This document shows positions 7,746-16,526 of a DNA stretch of 34,942 bases, one piece after another. The first letter of the stretch is position 1. Every line of letters begins with the position of its first letter. The translations under genes were made by a program, and so were the position numbers. The stretch covers positions 1-34,942 of the forward strand of contig JAFGVM010000081.1 of assembly GCA_016937995.1 (NCBI GenBank), written 5' to 3'. The DNA comes from Candidatus Delongbacteria bacterium (GTDB taxonomy: Bacteria; UBA4055). Under the pieces are notes generated by a model. That model saw only the letters and a program-made list of their open reading frames with translations, did no database searches and was not told where the DNA came from.

Positions 7746-10544
7746 ATGCAGAGTAACTACCGGTTTTTATATCTTATAATTCTATTGGTAGGCAGTATTT
7801 TTGCTACAGAAGTGGAGTTGTCAGAGGTAAATGAAATATTAACAAATAAGCACAAAGAGATCGGGAATGGCTTGATAAAAAATGTGCAGATTGCTCCGTT
7901 TAACGAAAATTTAATGAGCTTTGAAGTTCACTATGCGGATGATAAAACCATCAAGTTATTTTTGTATAATATCGAGGAAAAATCAATTTATCAGATCCAG
8001 TCTGCAAACTACTCCACTGGCAAAAAAAGCAAGAAAAGATATTATTTAAAAGATCAGGGTGTATCATGGCATCCAACTGAGAATTGGTTTACATTTTACG
8101 GAAATGGTCATTTGAAAAGAGATCAGTTATTTCTGTGTAAAGTTTTAGTGCCACAACTTATAAACGACTTCTCGGTTAAAGGTTACATGTTAGACATAAG
8201 GGAGAAGAAAAATACAAGGAGCTATTATAAGCAGCCATGTTTTGATTCAGAGGGAAAAAACATATTTTTTTCAAGAAGGATCGAGCTGAAAGATAAAAAA
8301 GCAAGATATAACAGAACGTATAATATCGCTTATATTGAGAATGTTATTTCAAAAGAGGAATCAAATTTTTCAGATATAGAATTTAAAACTGCAGTTGAAA
8401 AGAAATTTGATCAAATTTCTCCGATCTGTTCACCTACTGATCCGAAACTTGTTGCATATATTTCTTACAGGAACATGAAAAAAAGAGGTGGTGAATTCTA
8501 TCCTGATTATTCTTTGAATATCGTGGATATTTCCACCCAGGAAATAGCTGTGGTTGACAAAATGGACGGATATGATGATTACCCGTTCCAATGGAGTCCT
8601 TCAGGTAATTATATATTTTATTACAAGGCACTTTCACTTCTCATGACCAAGCAGGAATTCATTGATGATAAGATGAACGTGTTAAACCTTAAATTCGCAA
8701 AGGTAACGAGAGAAGGCAACACTATTAAAACATTTGTACAGTCCAATCCTAAAAGTGATATATTGCTGGATGACATAACCGGTAAATTTCACGGAATAGC
8801 TTTTTTGAACGATGAAAATATTCTGGTTTCAAAATATGATCCTATGGAAGCAATTACTTTAGTTGATATTCAAAAATGGAAAGATCTGGATAAGAAATAT
8901 TCAACTAAGCTTGATTTTAGTAATGATACGGATTACCCTATACTTGTTGGAAGTAAATTATTTTTTGTTTCTTATGAACTTGTCAATGACAATCTGGTCA
9001 TTGCCGCAAATTTTTCAGATGTGAAGATAAGTCTGCCTGATGGTCAATCAAGGATATTAACTTCAGCTTCTGCGATAGAGGAACAGATAGAGAAGTTCAA
9101 TGCTAAAATTTCTGAACATAATAAAGAAATTGAACCTATAGAAAAAGAATTGTCACAATTACAAAGTTCTCTTGATGCCGAAAATAAAATATTCACTGAA
9201 CTTACATCTCAAAAAGAAAAATTATCTTCCGTCAGGGATACTGAACTAGCTACATTGAACAGTTACAGAGAGAAAAAATCTTCAGGTCTTGAAACAGAAC
9301 AGGAGATAAGTAAACTGGTTACTCAGAAAGCGGAAATAGAAGCTCAAATAAAAAGTAATCAGGAATTAGTTGATGTTGAAAATGAGAAGATAAGAAAATT
9401 ATTACAAAATAAATCATCATTACAAGCTGATAAGAATACATCATTGGAATTGATCGTTCAATATAAGAGTAATCTAGCTGAAGTGTTACTGGCTGAAACA
9501 GAGATAACGACTATAAAGAACAATATAAACAAAGCAAAATTGGAAATTTCAGAAATAGAAAACAGCATGACAAAACTAAATGCTGAAATTGAAGAAGAGA
9601 ACAATCTTAAATCCAAGTTGGAATCAGATCTTGCAGCAAAAAATACTGAGAAAGCCAAAGCACGAGGGAATATAGATAATCTAAAGATCGAAAAAGCTAA
9701 AACTCTTGAATCGGAAGGAATGCTGGCAAGTTTTCAAAATCAGCTAAAAGAATTGAAAACAAAATCAACTAATATAGACAGCGAGATTAAGAAACTTCAG
9801 GATGACTTAAATTCAGAGAACTCTGCTTTAGCAAATAATGAAACTGCTATGAACTCAAAATCAAAAGAAAAAAGTGATCTTATAGCTTCAATTGAAAAAC
9901 TGAATAGAGATAAAACAGCTTCTGAATCCAAAAATATAGAAGAGCAGGTAGCATCATTACAAACAAAGCTTGATCAGTTGAATACTGAATTGGAAAAAAC
10001 GAATGATAAGCTTGGTACTTTTACATCTTTAGTTGCAGAGGAGAATAAAGCACTTGAAACCAGCAGGAAGACTTTAAAGGAGAAAAACGAAGAGAAACTT
10101 ACTTATATTAAAGACATCGAAAATTTAAAAACTGCTAAAGCACAAGCAATTAAAGATGAAACTTTAGCTAAGCAGAAAGAGGAAGAAGAACTTGCTGCAA
10201 AGAAGGAAGCAGAAGAACTTGCTGCAAAGAAGAAAGCAGAAGAACTTGCTGCAAAGAAGAAAGAGGAAGAGGAAAAATTGCGAAAAGAAAAAGAGGCTGC
10301 TGAACTTGTTGCAAAACAAAAGAAGGAAGCTGAAGAACTTGCTGCAAAACAAAAGAAAGAAGCTGAAAATCTTACACAAAAAGATACTGCTACTTCTGAA
10401 GAGGATGAATATTCAGATGATGATGAATACGTTGATGAGGATGAATACGTTGATGAGGATGAATATATAGAAGATGAGGAAGACTACTTTGACAATAATA
10501 CTACAACACCTACAACGTCAGGATCCACAAGGAGAAGAAGATAA
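7746..10544 (+). CDS. exported beta-propeller/coiled-coil protein with acidic repeat tail
   Basis: A 932-residue protein I cannot name. A signal peptide (about 1-21) is followed by a region to about residue 435 with TolB/PD40-like propeller blades: VSWHPTENWFTFYG, ISPICSPTDPKLVAYIS and FQWSPSGNYIFYY. Residues about 440-805 are a long heptad-rich coiled coil. Residues 806-878 are K/A/E-rich helix built from short tandem repeats (ELAAKKKAE, then ELAAKQKKEAE), resembling TolA domain II. Next comes an acidic DEYVDE repeat tail (about 885-915) and a final TTSGSTRRRR. It lies between surA and bamD, overlapping neither. A role spanning the periplasm or bridging the envelope is inference from architecture and position. 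The propeller call is by eye. Confidence 0.75.
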   Translation: MQSNYRFLYLIILLVGSIFATEVELSEVNEILTNKHKEIGNGLIKNVQIAPFNENLMSFEVHYADDKTIKLFLYNIEEKSIYQIQSANYSTGKKSKKRYYLKDQGVSWHPTENWFTFYGNGHLKRDQLFLCKVLVPQLINDFSVKGYMLDIREKKNTRSYYKQPCFDSEGKNIFFSRRIELKDKKARYNRTYNIAYIENVISKEESNFSDIEFKTAVEKKFDQISPICSPTDPKLVAYISYRNMKKRGGEFYPDYSLNIVDISTQEIAVVDKMDGYDDYPFQWSPSGNYIFYYKALSLLMTKQEFIDDKMNVLNLKFAKVTREGNTIKTFVQSNPKSDILLDDITGKFHGIAFLNDENILVSKYDPMEAITLVDIQKWKDLDKKYSTKLDFSNDTDYPILVGSKLFFVSYELVNDNLVIAANFSDVKISLPDGQSRILTSASAIEEQIEKFNAKISEHNKEIEPIEKELSQLQSSLDAENKIFTELTSQKEKLSSVRDTELATLNSYREKKSSGLETEQEISKLVTQKAEIEAQIKSNQELVDVENEKIRKLLQNKSSLQADKNTSLELIVQYKSNLAEVLLAETEITTIKNNINKAKLEISEIENSMTKLNAEIEEENNLKSKLESDLAAKNTEKAKARGNIDNLKIEKAKTLESEGMLASFQNQLKELKTKSTNIDSEIKKLQDDLNSENSALANNETAMNSKSKEKSDLIASIEKLNRDKTASESKNIEEQVASLQTKLDQLNTELEKTNDKLGTFTSLVAEENKALETSRKTLKEKNEEKLTYIKDIENLKTAKAQAIKDETLAKQKEEEELAAKKEAEELAAKKKAEELAAKKKEEEEKLRKEKEAAELVAKQKKEAEELAAKQKKEAENLTQKDTATSEEDEYSDDDEYVDEDEYVDEDEYIEDEEDYFDNNTTTPTTSGSTRRRR
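10188..10268 (+). repeat. 27-bp tandem repeat, three copies, inside a coding sequence
   Basis: Three near-identical 27-base units start at 10188, 10215 and 10242, each beginning GAACTTGCTGCAAAGAAG. They encode the nonapeptide ELAAKKxAE; the third copy diverges at its 3' end. Confidence 0.9.
10302..10367 (+). repeat. 33-bp tandem repeat, two copies, inside a coding sequence
   Basis: Two units start at 10302 and 10335 and encode ELVAKQKKEAE and ELAAKQKKEAE. The unit is two residues longer than the 27-bp repeat just upstream, from which it probably derives. Confidence 0.85.
10422..10475 (+). repeat. 18-bp tandem repeat encoding DEYVDE
   Basis: Two identical units, GATGAATACGTTGATGAG, at 10422 and 10440 are followed by a diverged third at 10458. 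They form the acidic tail of the propeller/coiled-coil protein. Confidence 0.9.
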
Positions 10545-10545
10545 T

Positions 10546-11259
10546 ATGAAACTTACATCATTACGGATATTAATGGTCTTATTCTTTACCTTTATCTTTT
10601 TTTCATGCACTAAAGAGATGAATATCAAAGATATGGGATTTGAGAAAAGTTTTTCAATCGCAAAGAAAAAATATCTAAATGAAAATTATATTCAGGCCCT
10701 TGATGATTTTAATGTATTATTATTGAACTATGGAGGCGAGACCGGTATTGATTCTGTACAATTTCTACTCGCTGATACACATTATAAACTGGGAGAATAT
10801 TATTCCGCATCATACGAGTTCAATAGATTAACCGAAAGTTTCCCAGAATCTAAATTAGCGGAAGAGTCATATTTTAATTCAGCTATGAGCTATAACGAAT
10901 TATCCCCAATATATTCACTTGATCAAAAAGAAACTTTTACAGCTATATCGAAATTTCAATTTTATCTTGATCTTTACCCATTCGGTAAATTTGCTGAGAA
11001 ATCTAATGAACATATAATCCTTTTAAGAGAAAAACTTGCAAAGAAGGAGTTTGAATCGGGCAGATTGTATCTGAAGATGGATCAACCCAGAGCAGCGAAA
11101 CTATATTTTCAAGAGATAATTAACAATTATTACGACACATCATACTATGTTCAATCCTTAAAATTTATAGCAGAAGCATATGATTCGATGAAGGATAATT
11201 ATAACTCACATCTTTTTGAAAAAAAATATGAAGAAGCTTTAAAAGACAATGCCAAGTAG
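10546..11259 (+). CDS. bamD: outer-membrane assembly lipoprotein BamD (YfiO)
   Basis: A 237-residue lipoprotein with lipobox FFSC and a TPR array: KKYLNENYIQALDDFNVLL, ADTHYKLGEYYSASYEF and FPESKLAEESYFNSAMSY. The BamD hallmark DQKETFTAISKFQFYLDLYP follows at about residues 123-142. BamD is the essential TPR lipoprotein of the BAM complex that inserts beta-barrel proteins. I chose the ATG at 10546, one base after the upstream stop. The frame is open 72 bases further up, but that stretch lies inside the preceding gene and would put a charged extension before the signal peptide. It overlaps nadD by 11 bases. Confidence 0.9.
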   Translation: MKLTSLRILMVLFFTFIFFSCTKEMNIKDMGFEKSFSIAKKKYLNENYIQALDDFNVLLLNYGGETGIDSVQFLLADTHYKLGEYYSASYEFNRLTESFPESKLAEESYFNSAMSYNELSPIYSLDQKETFTAISKFQFYLDLYPFGKFAEKSNEHIILLREKLAKKEFESGRLYLKMDQPRAAKLYFQEIINNYYDTSYYVQSLKFIAEAYDSMKDNYNSHLFEKKYEEALKDNAK

Positions 11260-11815
11260 AATAGGAATATTTGGAGGTTCATTTGATCCGGTTCATAATG
11301 GACATTTAATAATTTGTAATTTAATTCGTGAAGAATTAAAATTGGAAAAGATAATATTTGTTCCTGCTTACAGATCACCACATAAGAAAGTAAGTAAATA
11401 TACAAAACCCGATGAAAGATTCGAAATGTTAAAGTTGGCTATTGGAGATAATGAGCACTTCAATATATCTGATTTCGAGATCAAACATAACAGGATGGTT
11501 TACAGTATTGAAACGTTGACTCATTTTAAGGGAATTTATCATGATTGCGAATTGTTCATGATATTAGGTTCAGATTCATACAACAATATTTCAAAGTGGA
11601 AAGATCCTGATAAAATAAAGAATATCGCAAAACTCGTTGTAGCCTCCAGAGATAACATTGTAATTGAAAACGAAGTTATTTGTGCTAATACACCAATTAT
11701 TGAAATATCATCTACAATGATCAGAGATAGAATAAGAAAAAATTTAAGTATTAAATATCTTGTAAATCCCGAAGTTGAACACTATATTTATAAAAAAAAG
11801 TTGTACGCAAATTAA
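11249..11815 (+). CDS. nadD: nicotinate-nucleotide adenylyltransferase
   Basis: A 188-residue cytoplasmic enzyme of NAD synthesis that adenylates nicotinate mononucleotide to deamido-NAD. GIFGGSFDPVHNGHL (6-20) holds the nucleotidyltransferase (T/H)xGH motif. PAYRSPHK is the NaMN-binding segment, GSDSYNNISKWKD the central signature, and EISSTMIRDRI the ISSTxxR motif. The length is normal. The start codon lies inside the last codons of bamD in another frame, suggesting translational coupling. It has no functional tie to the envelope genes around it. Confidence 0.95.
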   Translation: MPSRIGIFGGSFDPVHNGHLIICNLIREELKLEKIIFVPAYRSPHKKVSKYTKPDERFEMLKLAIGDNEHFNISDFEIKHNRMVYSIETLTHFKGIYHDCELFMILGSDSYNNISKWKDPDKIKNIAKLVVASRDNIVIENEVICANTPIIEISSTMIRDRIRKNLSIKYLVNPEVEHYIYKKKLYAN

Positions 11816-11846
11816 GAAATATCAAGAATTTATTTGGTAGAAGATA

Positions 11847-13211
11847 ATGTCTGAAGAAAAAAATAACAACTCAAAAAGTGGATACAAGGATGTCCTAAAT
11901 AACCGAGAAGGAAGTGAAGGTCCAAGTATATATGGTAGCTTCAGAAAAAGAATCCTCGATGAAAATGAAAAGCAGATATACGATAAGGTTCAGGACGGAG
12001 CTTCAACTGGTTATAATTTTGAAGGAGAAAGTACTTTAGAAGGTGATTATATACGTAAAGTTGATAAGAAAGTTGTCGTTTTGTATGTTGTTATATCAAC
12101 GATCATATTAACCTCTCTCATAATATTCCTTTACAGCTTAATCCCGGGGCCAGAAGATAAATTCAAACAGTACAAATCTTTAAGAGCTGAATTTGAAAAA
12201 TTAAGCGTTAAAATGAGCCAGAAAAGAAAAGAAATTGAAACTATTGTGCTGGAATTAAAATCTAATGAAAAATATAAAGATCTTGAACTTGAAGATTCCG
12301 AAGGCAGCATTCTATCTGATCAGCAGTTGGAAACTCTTTCAGAAAAAGCAGAAACTGAAGATGATAAAGGGATCAAATCCAAGATTAATACTATTGTGCA
12401 AACGGATAAGGAATTAAAAGAGCTTCAGAAGAATATCCAGTCTAAATATAAAGGTCTTGAAGCACCTGAGGTAATGACAGATGAGATCGGCCATGAAGAG
12501 ATAGCACTAAGCTATTTAATAAATACCAAAGGTCTTGATCATACAGAAGCGTTAAATCTGCTGGAAAGTGTCAATATTTTTGATTATGCATATGAGGGAT
12601 TATATGTTTGGAATTTTTATGAGGATGGTTTTTATGGATCATTTATTACAAAGGGTGAAGCCGATAAAACTCCAAATGAAATAAAAAAATTAGCTAAACG
12701 GGCTTTCAAAGCAAGGATTAATGCATTACTTACTGAAAAGCAGAAATTAACTGAAAAGATAGAGATGCTGGAAGCTGAGAACAGAAGAAATAATACTAAT
12801 AAAGAAATCGATGACTCTCCGGTTGTTGAGAAAGAAGATACCGATGATACTCCTGCTGATACATATGAAGAAAAAAATATAGTTGAAGTTAAAGCGATCA
12901 ACTACAAATTACTCAGTTTTGATTACGCTCAAAAGAAAGGTGTAATAACTGAGTCTATGTGGGATGGAGTCAAGCTAAACAATTCAAGAGGAATCGATTA
13001 CGCTTCTAAAGTGGATTTCTCAGTGACCGATAATCTTATAATTAAACCTAAGCAATTTGGTCTTTCAACTTTTACAGAAGTTTATGTTTTCCCGAAAAGT
13101 TTAGTCGCCTCAGGATATATAGACGTGATAAAGAAAAATACAGAATGCAGAATAGAATTTAACGGCCTAGATAATTTGAACGGTAAAAATTTATTGATCA
13201 TTGCAAAGTAG
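11847..13211 (+). CDS. single-pass membrane protein with coiled coils, function unknown
   Basis: I do not recognise this 454-residue protein. A charged N-terminal segment (1-75) precedes one transmembrane helix (about 76-99, VVVLYVVISTIILTSLIIF). Coiled-coil stretches follow near 105-140, 165-190 and 285-315, with an acidic linker (about 318-345). The final 110 residues (about 345-454) form a separate, probably beta-rich domain ending in KNLLIIAK. By the positive-inside tendency the N-terminus may be cytoplasmic. It is the last gene of the operon, 31 bases after nadD and just before the terminator at 13237. A part in envelope assembly is possible from position only. Confidence 0.75.
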   Translation: MSEEKNNNSKSGYKDVLNNREGSEGPSIYGSFRKRILDENEKQIYDKVQDGASTGYNFEGESTLEGDYIRKVDKKVVVLYVVISTIILTSLIIFLYSLIPGPEDKFKQYKSLRAEFEKLSVKMSQKRKEIETIVLELKSNEKYKDLELEDSEGSILSDQQLETLSEKAETEDDKGIKSKINTIVQTDKELKELQKNIQSKYKGLEAPEVMTDEIGHEEIALSYLINTKGLDHTEALNLLESVNIFDYAYEGLYVWNFYEDGFYGSFITKGEADKTPNEIKKLAKRAFKARINALLTEKQKLTEKIEMLEAENRRNNTNKEIDDSPVVEKEDTDDTPADTYEEKNIVEVKAINYKLLSFDYAQKKGVITESMWDGVKLNNSRGIDYASKVDFSVTDNLIIKPKQFGLSTFTEVYVFPKSLVASGYIDVIKKNTECRIEFNGLDNLNGKNLLIIAK

Positions 13212-13236
13212 AATACTTGAATTTACAAAGATATAG

Positions 13237-13270
13237 CAGCGGATCATTAAATATCCGCTGTTTTTATTTA
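13237..13270 (+). terminator. rho-independent terminator ending the PPIase-bamD operon
   Basis: The 8-bp stem CAGCGGAT / ATCCGCTG with an 8-base loop is followed by TTTTTATTT. It lies inside an upstream extension of the next open frame, which supports the later ATG at 13295 for that gene. Confidence 0.85.
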
Positions 13271-13294
13271 AGATTGAATTTAGAGAATGGAATT

Positions 13295-14668
13295 ATGAAA
13301 ATAATATTGATAATACTACTACTGACAAATTCTTTTATTTTTGCAGAAATTCCAGAAAAAGCACTTACATTAGATGATGTTATTGCCATGAGCAGACAGA
13401 GTCTTGATTTTAAAAAAATCAATATCTCAGTTATGGAACTGGAAAGATCGAATGATCAACTGTTTTATTATTATTTCCCTAAACTGGAGATGAATACCTC
13501 TGCAAATTATGACCACTATGCAGATTCATCTAATTCATCACAAAATACTATAATGGGACTAAATTTAACACAGAATTTTATTTTTAACAGTAAACTGTCA
13601 GCAACTTTAAGTGGGACTAATCTGTTCGAAGAAAAGTACAATATGGGCAAAAGATTCAGTGTTTCATTATCAGCTGATATCCATTATAAAATGAAATTAA
13701 TGCAGGAGTATGATACTCAAAAAAGATATAATATGATCCAAAAACTGCAGGTTGATGAAAGTGCAAGGGAGTTCTATTTAAATGTTATAGATCGTTTTTA
13801 CAGTTTATACCGGTCTATTAGTCAATTTGAAATAGAAACAAAAGGCTACGAACTAAGCTTGAAGCATTATAACGAGGGGGTAGCAAAATACAAGGCGGGA
13901 ATCATTCCTGAAGTAGAAATGCTTGACCTTGAGTTGTATCTTCAAAGGAAGGAACTTTCTTTAAAAAGGAGTAAAAACGCTTTGTCTTATGCAAAGGAGG
14001 ATTTCAACCGTTATTTTAATCTGCCCCTTGATTATGAGATCAGAGTGAAGCATGCTTTAGAGGTAGTGGATGAATATTTGATAGATATTCATTCTGATCT
14101 TGAAAAAATATTGAATTCAAATCCTGATCTGTTGATCACCAAGTACAATATAGAAAATAAAAGTGACGAAATCATAGATGTCCATAGATCTAAATCTATA
14201 AAAGGTAATATAGGGGTCAGTTTTTCAACAGAAAGCACAAATACAGATTATGATCTCAATTTTGATGAGAATGCCGGTACCACGTCTTACTATCTTGGTC
14301 TAACTATACCTATATTTGACAAAGGCGAATTTTTTAATTCACTTGATATAGCAAAACTTAACTATAAACTTGCAAAAGAAGAGTATAGAAATAAGGAAAA
14401 AGAATTAGAAAATACACTAAGAGCAAAAGTGCGTACTTTGAATTTGAATTATGAAAATTTAAAGATATCAAAAAAAAGTTTTGAACTATCAGAAAAGATA
14501 TATAATATCTCACAGAAGAGATTTGAGAACGGTTTGATCACATCAAAAGACTTTATACAAAATCAGATTGATTATATGAATAACAAGCAGGACATGATCA
14601 ATAGTGAGATCGATTATATATTGATGGTTTATGAATACAAAAAATTTATCGGGATCGACCTGTTTTGA
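13295..14668 (+). CDS. TolC-family outer-membrane efflux protein
   Basis: A 457-residue outer-membrane channel protein of the OEP family. The signal peptide (MKIILIILLLTNSFIFA) leads into EIPEKALTLDDVIAMSRQ, the usual mature start. Two OEP repeats follow, each with long helices. In the second, YYLGLTIPIFDKGEFF, NLNYENLKISKKSFELSEK and RFENGLITSKDF are typical. TolC proteins form the outer-membrane duct of tripartite export pumps; no pump or adaptor gene is in this window. I use ATG 13295 because the open frame further up runs through a terminator hairpin and would add a charged segment before the signal. Confidence 0.88.
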   Translation: MKIILIILLLTNSFIFAEIPEKALTLDDVIAMSRQSLDFKKINISVMELERSNDQLFYYYFPKLEMNTSANYDHYADSSNSSQNTIMGLNLTQNFIFNSKLSATLSGTNLFEEKYNMGKRFSVSLSADIHYKMKLMQEYDTQKRYNMIQKLQVDESAREFYLNVIDRFYSLYRSISQFEIETKGYELSLKHYNEGVAKYKAGIIPEVEMLDLELYLQRKELSLKRSKNALSYAKEDFNRYFNLPLDYEIRVKHALEVVDEYLIDIHSDLEKILNSNPDLLITKYNIENKSDEIIDVHRSKSIKGNIGVSFSTESTNTDYDLNFDENAGTTSYYLGLTIPIFDKGEFFNSLDIAKLNYKLAKEEYRNKEKELENTLRAKVRTLNLNYENLKISKKSFELSEKIYNISQKRFENGLITSKDFIQNQIDYMNNKQDMINSEIDYILMVYEYKKFIGIDLF

Positions 14669-15816
14669 TTAAACTTATGAAAAATATTGCTAAGAAAGAT
14701 AATTTGATAGAACTTAGAAAATTATTGCATTCTAAAGCTGAACTGTCAGATAATGAGATCAACACTTCAAAGATAATTAATGACTTTATAAAGATTCATG
14801 ATCCGGATGAAATTATATCTTTCAAATACGGGTCAGCATTTGTTTTTGATAGTGGAAATGCAGGTTTAACTGTTGTTTTCAGGGCAGATATGGACGGATT
14901 ACCTATTCATGAGGAAAATGACCATGACCATGTGTCAATGAACGACAATGTATCTCATGCATGCGGACATGACGGTCATATGGCAATATTGTGTGGGTTA
15001 GCTGAAAAAATATCAGCTGATAAACCGGATAAAGGTAAAGTGGTTTTATTATTTCAGCATGCAGAAGAAACCGGAGAAGGTGCCAGATACATCGCAGATC
15101 ACATTAATTTTAGAGAGTTAAAACCGGATCATATTTTCGGTCTGCATAATATCCCCGGTTATAAAAAAGGCAAAATTATCTTTAAAAATGATAATTTCAC
15201 TTCTGCTTCTCGGGGAATAGTATTAGAACTTATTGGTAAAACATCACATGCCAGTGAACCCGAAAAAGGTATAAATCCTGTCTTTGCAATTAAGAAACTT
15301 ATTGAAAGTTTATATGAAATACCGAAGGATCCATGTTTTAAAGGTTTTGCTTTGATAACTTTTGTGTATATAAAACTTGGGGAAATAGCCTTTGGGACTT
15401 CACCTGGATATGCTGAAATTATGATCACTGTAAGATCAGAATTAAATGTTGAAATGGACTTAGTGGTTGAAAAGATAGAAGAAAAGATAAATAATATAAC
15501 TACTGAAGAAAAATTGAAGTATAAAATTTCATATAAAGAAATATTTCCTGTTGTTCATAACGATAATTTATCAAATAAGTTAATTGTTGATGCTGCTAAA
15601 AAAAATAATTTCAGTATCGAGGAATTGACAGACCCTTTCAAATGGTCTGAAGATTTTTCTTACTACACCAATAATTTCAGAGGTGGATATTTTGGTATTG
15701 GATCGGGACTAGATCATCCGGGCCTACATAACAGCGATTATGATTTCCCTGATGATATCATTAATATTGGGGTTGAGATGTTCTATCAGATATATAAATT
15801 AACATTGAAAAATTAA
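14665..15816 (+). CDS. M20-family metal-dependent amidohydrolase/peptidase
   Basis: A 383-residue M20D-type enzyme, the family that cleaves N-acyl or amide bonds of amino acids (hippurate, IAA-amino acids, N-acetyl-diaminopimelate). Metal-binding residues are in place: ACGHDGH (Cys100, His102), HAEETGEG (Glu134, Glu135) and FGLHNIPG (His161). Near the C-terminus are SEDFSYY and a GLDHPGLH histidine. There is no signal peptide, so it should be cytoplasmic. The substrate cannot be told from sequence. The start is uncertain: TTG at 14665 overlaps the tolC-like stop by 4 bases, and ATG at 14677 is the alternative; neither has a strong ribosome site. Confidence 0.88.
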   Translation: MIKLMKNIAKKDNLIELRKLLHSKAELSDNEINTSKIINDFIKIHDPDEIISFKYGSAFVFDSGNAGLTVVFRADMDGLPIHEENDHDHVSMNDNVSHACGHDGHMAILCGLAEKISADKPDKGKVVLLFQHAEETGEGARYIADHINFRELKPDHIFGLHNIPGYKKGKIIFKNDNFTSASRGIVLELIGKTSHASEPEKGINPVFAIKKLIESLYEIPKDPCFKGFALITFVYIKLGEIAFGTSPGYAEIMITVRSELNVEMDLVVEKIEEKINNITTEEKLKYKISYKEIFPVVHNDNLSNKLIVDAAKKNNFSIEELTDPFKWSEDFSYYTNNFRGGYFGIGSGLDHPGLHNSDYDFPDDIINIGVEMFYQIYKLTLKN

Positions 15817-15874
15817 GTATCTTTGTTGAAATGATATTGACTGATGAACCTACATATTGAGATGATCTAAGAAC

Positions 15875-15903
15875 TTGACATATCGTGTAAAATGACTTAT
15901 ATT
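15875..15903 (+). promoter_or_regulatory. predicted promoter of the small Fn3-like gene
   Basis: TTGACA (15875-15880, perfect -35), 17 bases, TATATT (15898-15903), 32 bases before the ATG at 15936. It is the closest match to the sigma70 consensus in the window. Confidence 0.75.
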
Positions 15904-15935
15904 AAAATGGATATACACAAAGGGAAGAGTTGCAG

Positions 15936-16322
15936 ATGAAAAATATAATATTAATAATTCTTATCGTTATAGGGGTTGTTTTAGGCTCAACATCTATATT
16001 GAATTTATCTATTGTAGCTGAAACTAACCTTGTGAAGATCCAGTGGACAACAAATACAGAAACAAATGTTAAACAGTTCATCATAGAGAAGTCATCTGAT
16101 AATGTTAATTTTGAATCGTTCACGGTTGAGACGCCAAAAGGAAGTGCATCATCTTACGCAATTATTGATTCAAATCCTTATTCCAAGAACGCTACACTTT
16201 ATTACAGGGTAGTGGTAGAGGACTATGATGGAACAAAAAACATATCAGAAACAATAAGTGTGACTATCAGTACTGCGGGTATTCCAGCTACTTGGGGAAG
16301 TATCAAAGCAATGTTCAGATAG
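15936..16322 (+). CDS. small exported Fn3-like protein
   Basis: A 128-residue protein with a signal peptide or N-terminal membrane helix (KNIILIILIVIGVVLG). A single Ig/Fn3-like beta domain follows: VKIQWTTNTETNVKQFIIEK, then VNFESF and ATLYYRVVVEDYDG. This looks like the beta-sandwich common in secreted proteins of FCB bacteria (compare WxTxxExNxxxFxIExS). The last ten residues, TWGSIKAMFR, are not part of that fold and look like a separate tail. ATG 15936 is preferred because AGGGAAGAG (15921-15929) sits at the right distance; a TTG at 15930 abuts it. The gene stands alone between a promoter and a terminator. Function unknown. Confidence 0.75.
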   Translation: MKNIILIILIVIGVVLGSTSILNLSIVAETNLVKIQWTTNTETNVKQFIIEKSSDNVNFESFTVETPKGSASSYAIIDSNPYSKNATLYYRVVVEDYDGTKNISETISVTISTAGIPATWGSIKAMFR

Positions 16323-16343
16323 GAGTTCTTTTGTTCGAAATTT

Positions 16344-16370
16344 AGCGAGTTTTACTCGCTTTTTTTATTT
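16344..16370 (+). terminator. rho-independent terminator after the Fn3-like gene
   Basis: The 7-bp stem AGCGAGT / ACTCGCT with a TTT loop is followed by TTTTTTATTT, 21 bases after the stop. Confidence 0.85.
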
Positions 16371-16438
16371 AAAAAAATAAACAGAATAAAAATATAATAT
16401 CCTTGCAATTAGACTTAAAATATTATAATATTATATAC

Positions 16439-16469
16439 TTGTAGAGCACTGGTTCAATGCGAATATAAT
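16439..16469 (+). promoter_or_regulatory. possible ruvB promoter
   Basis: TTGTAG (16439-16444), 19 bases, TATAAT (16464-16469). The spacing is long. TTGCAA at 16403 with TAATAT at 16426 is an equally weak rival. A promoter is expected here because the gap follows a terminator. Confidence 0.3.
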
Positions 16470-16526
16470 TATGAATTTGTTTACTAGTTGTGCTTGATTC
16501 AGGATTATGTTTTTTAAGAGGATAAT

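Noticed and set aside
10192-10470. A 92-residue lysine/leucine-rich frame and an opposite-strand frame over the same stretch
   Set aside because: Both are by-products of the low-complexity tandem repeats in the propeller/coiled-coil gene.
10188-10475. Short regular repeats as a possible CRISPR array
   Set aside because: The units are head to tail without spacers, in frame, and encode a repetitive peptide.
10474-10545. Upstream extension of the bamD frame, adding 24 residues
   Set aside because: It lies inside the preceding gene and would bury the lipoprotein signal; the ATG at 10546 directly after the upstream stop fits better.
16430-16480. A tRNA-like stretch containing GGTTCAATGC
   Set aside because: No acceptor or anticodon stem can be formed around it.
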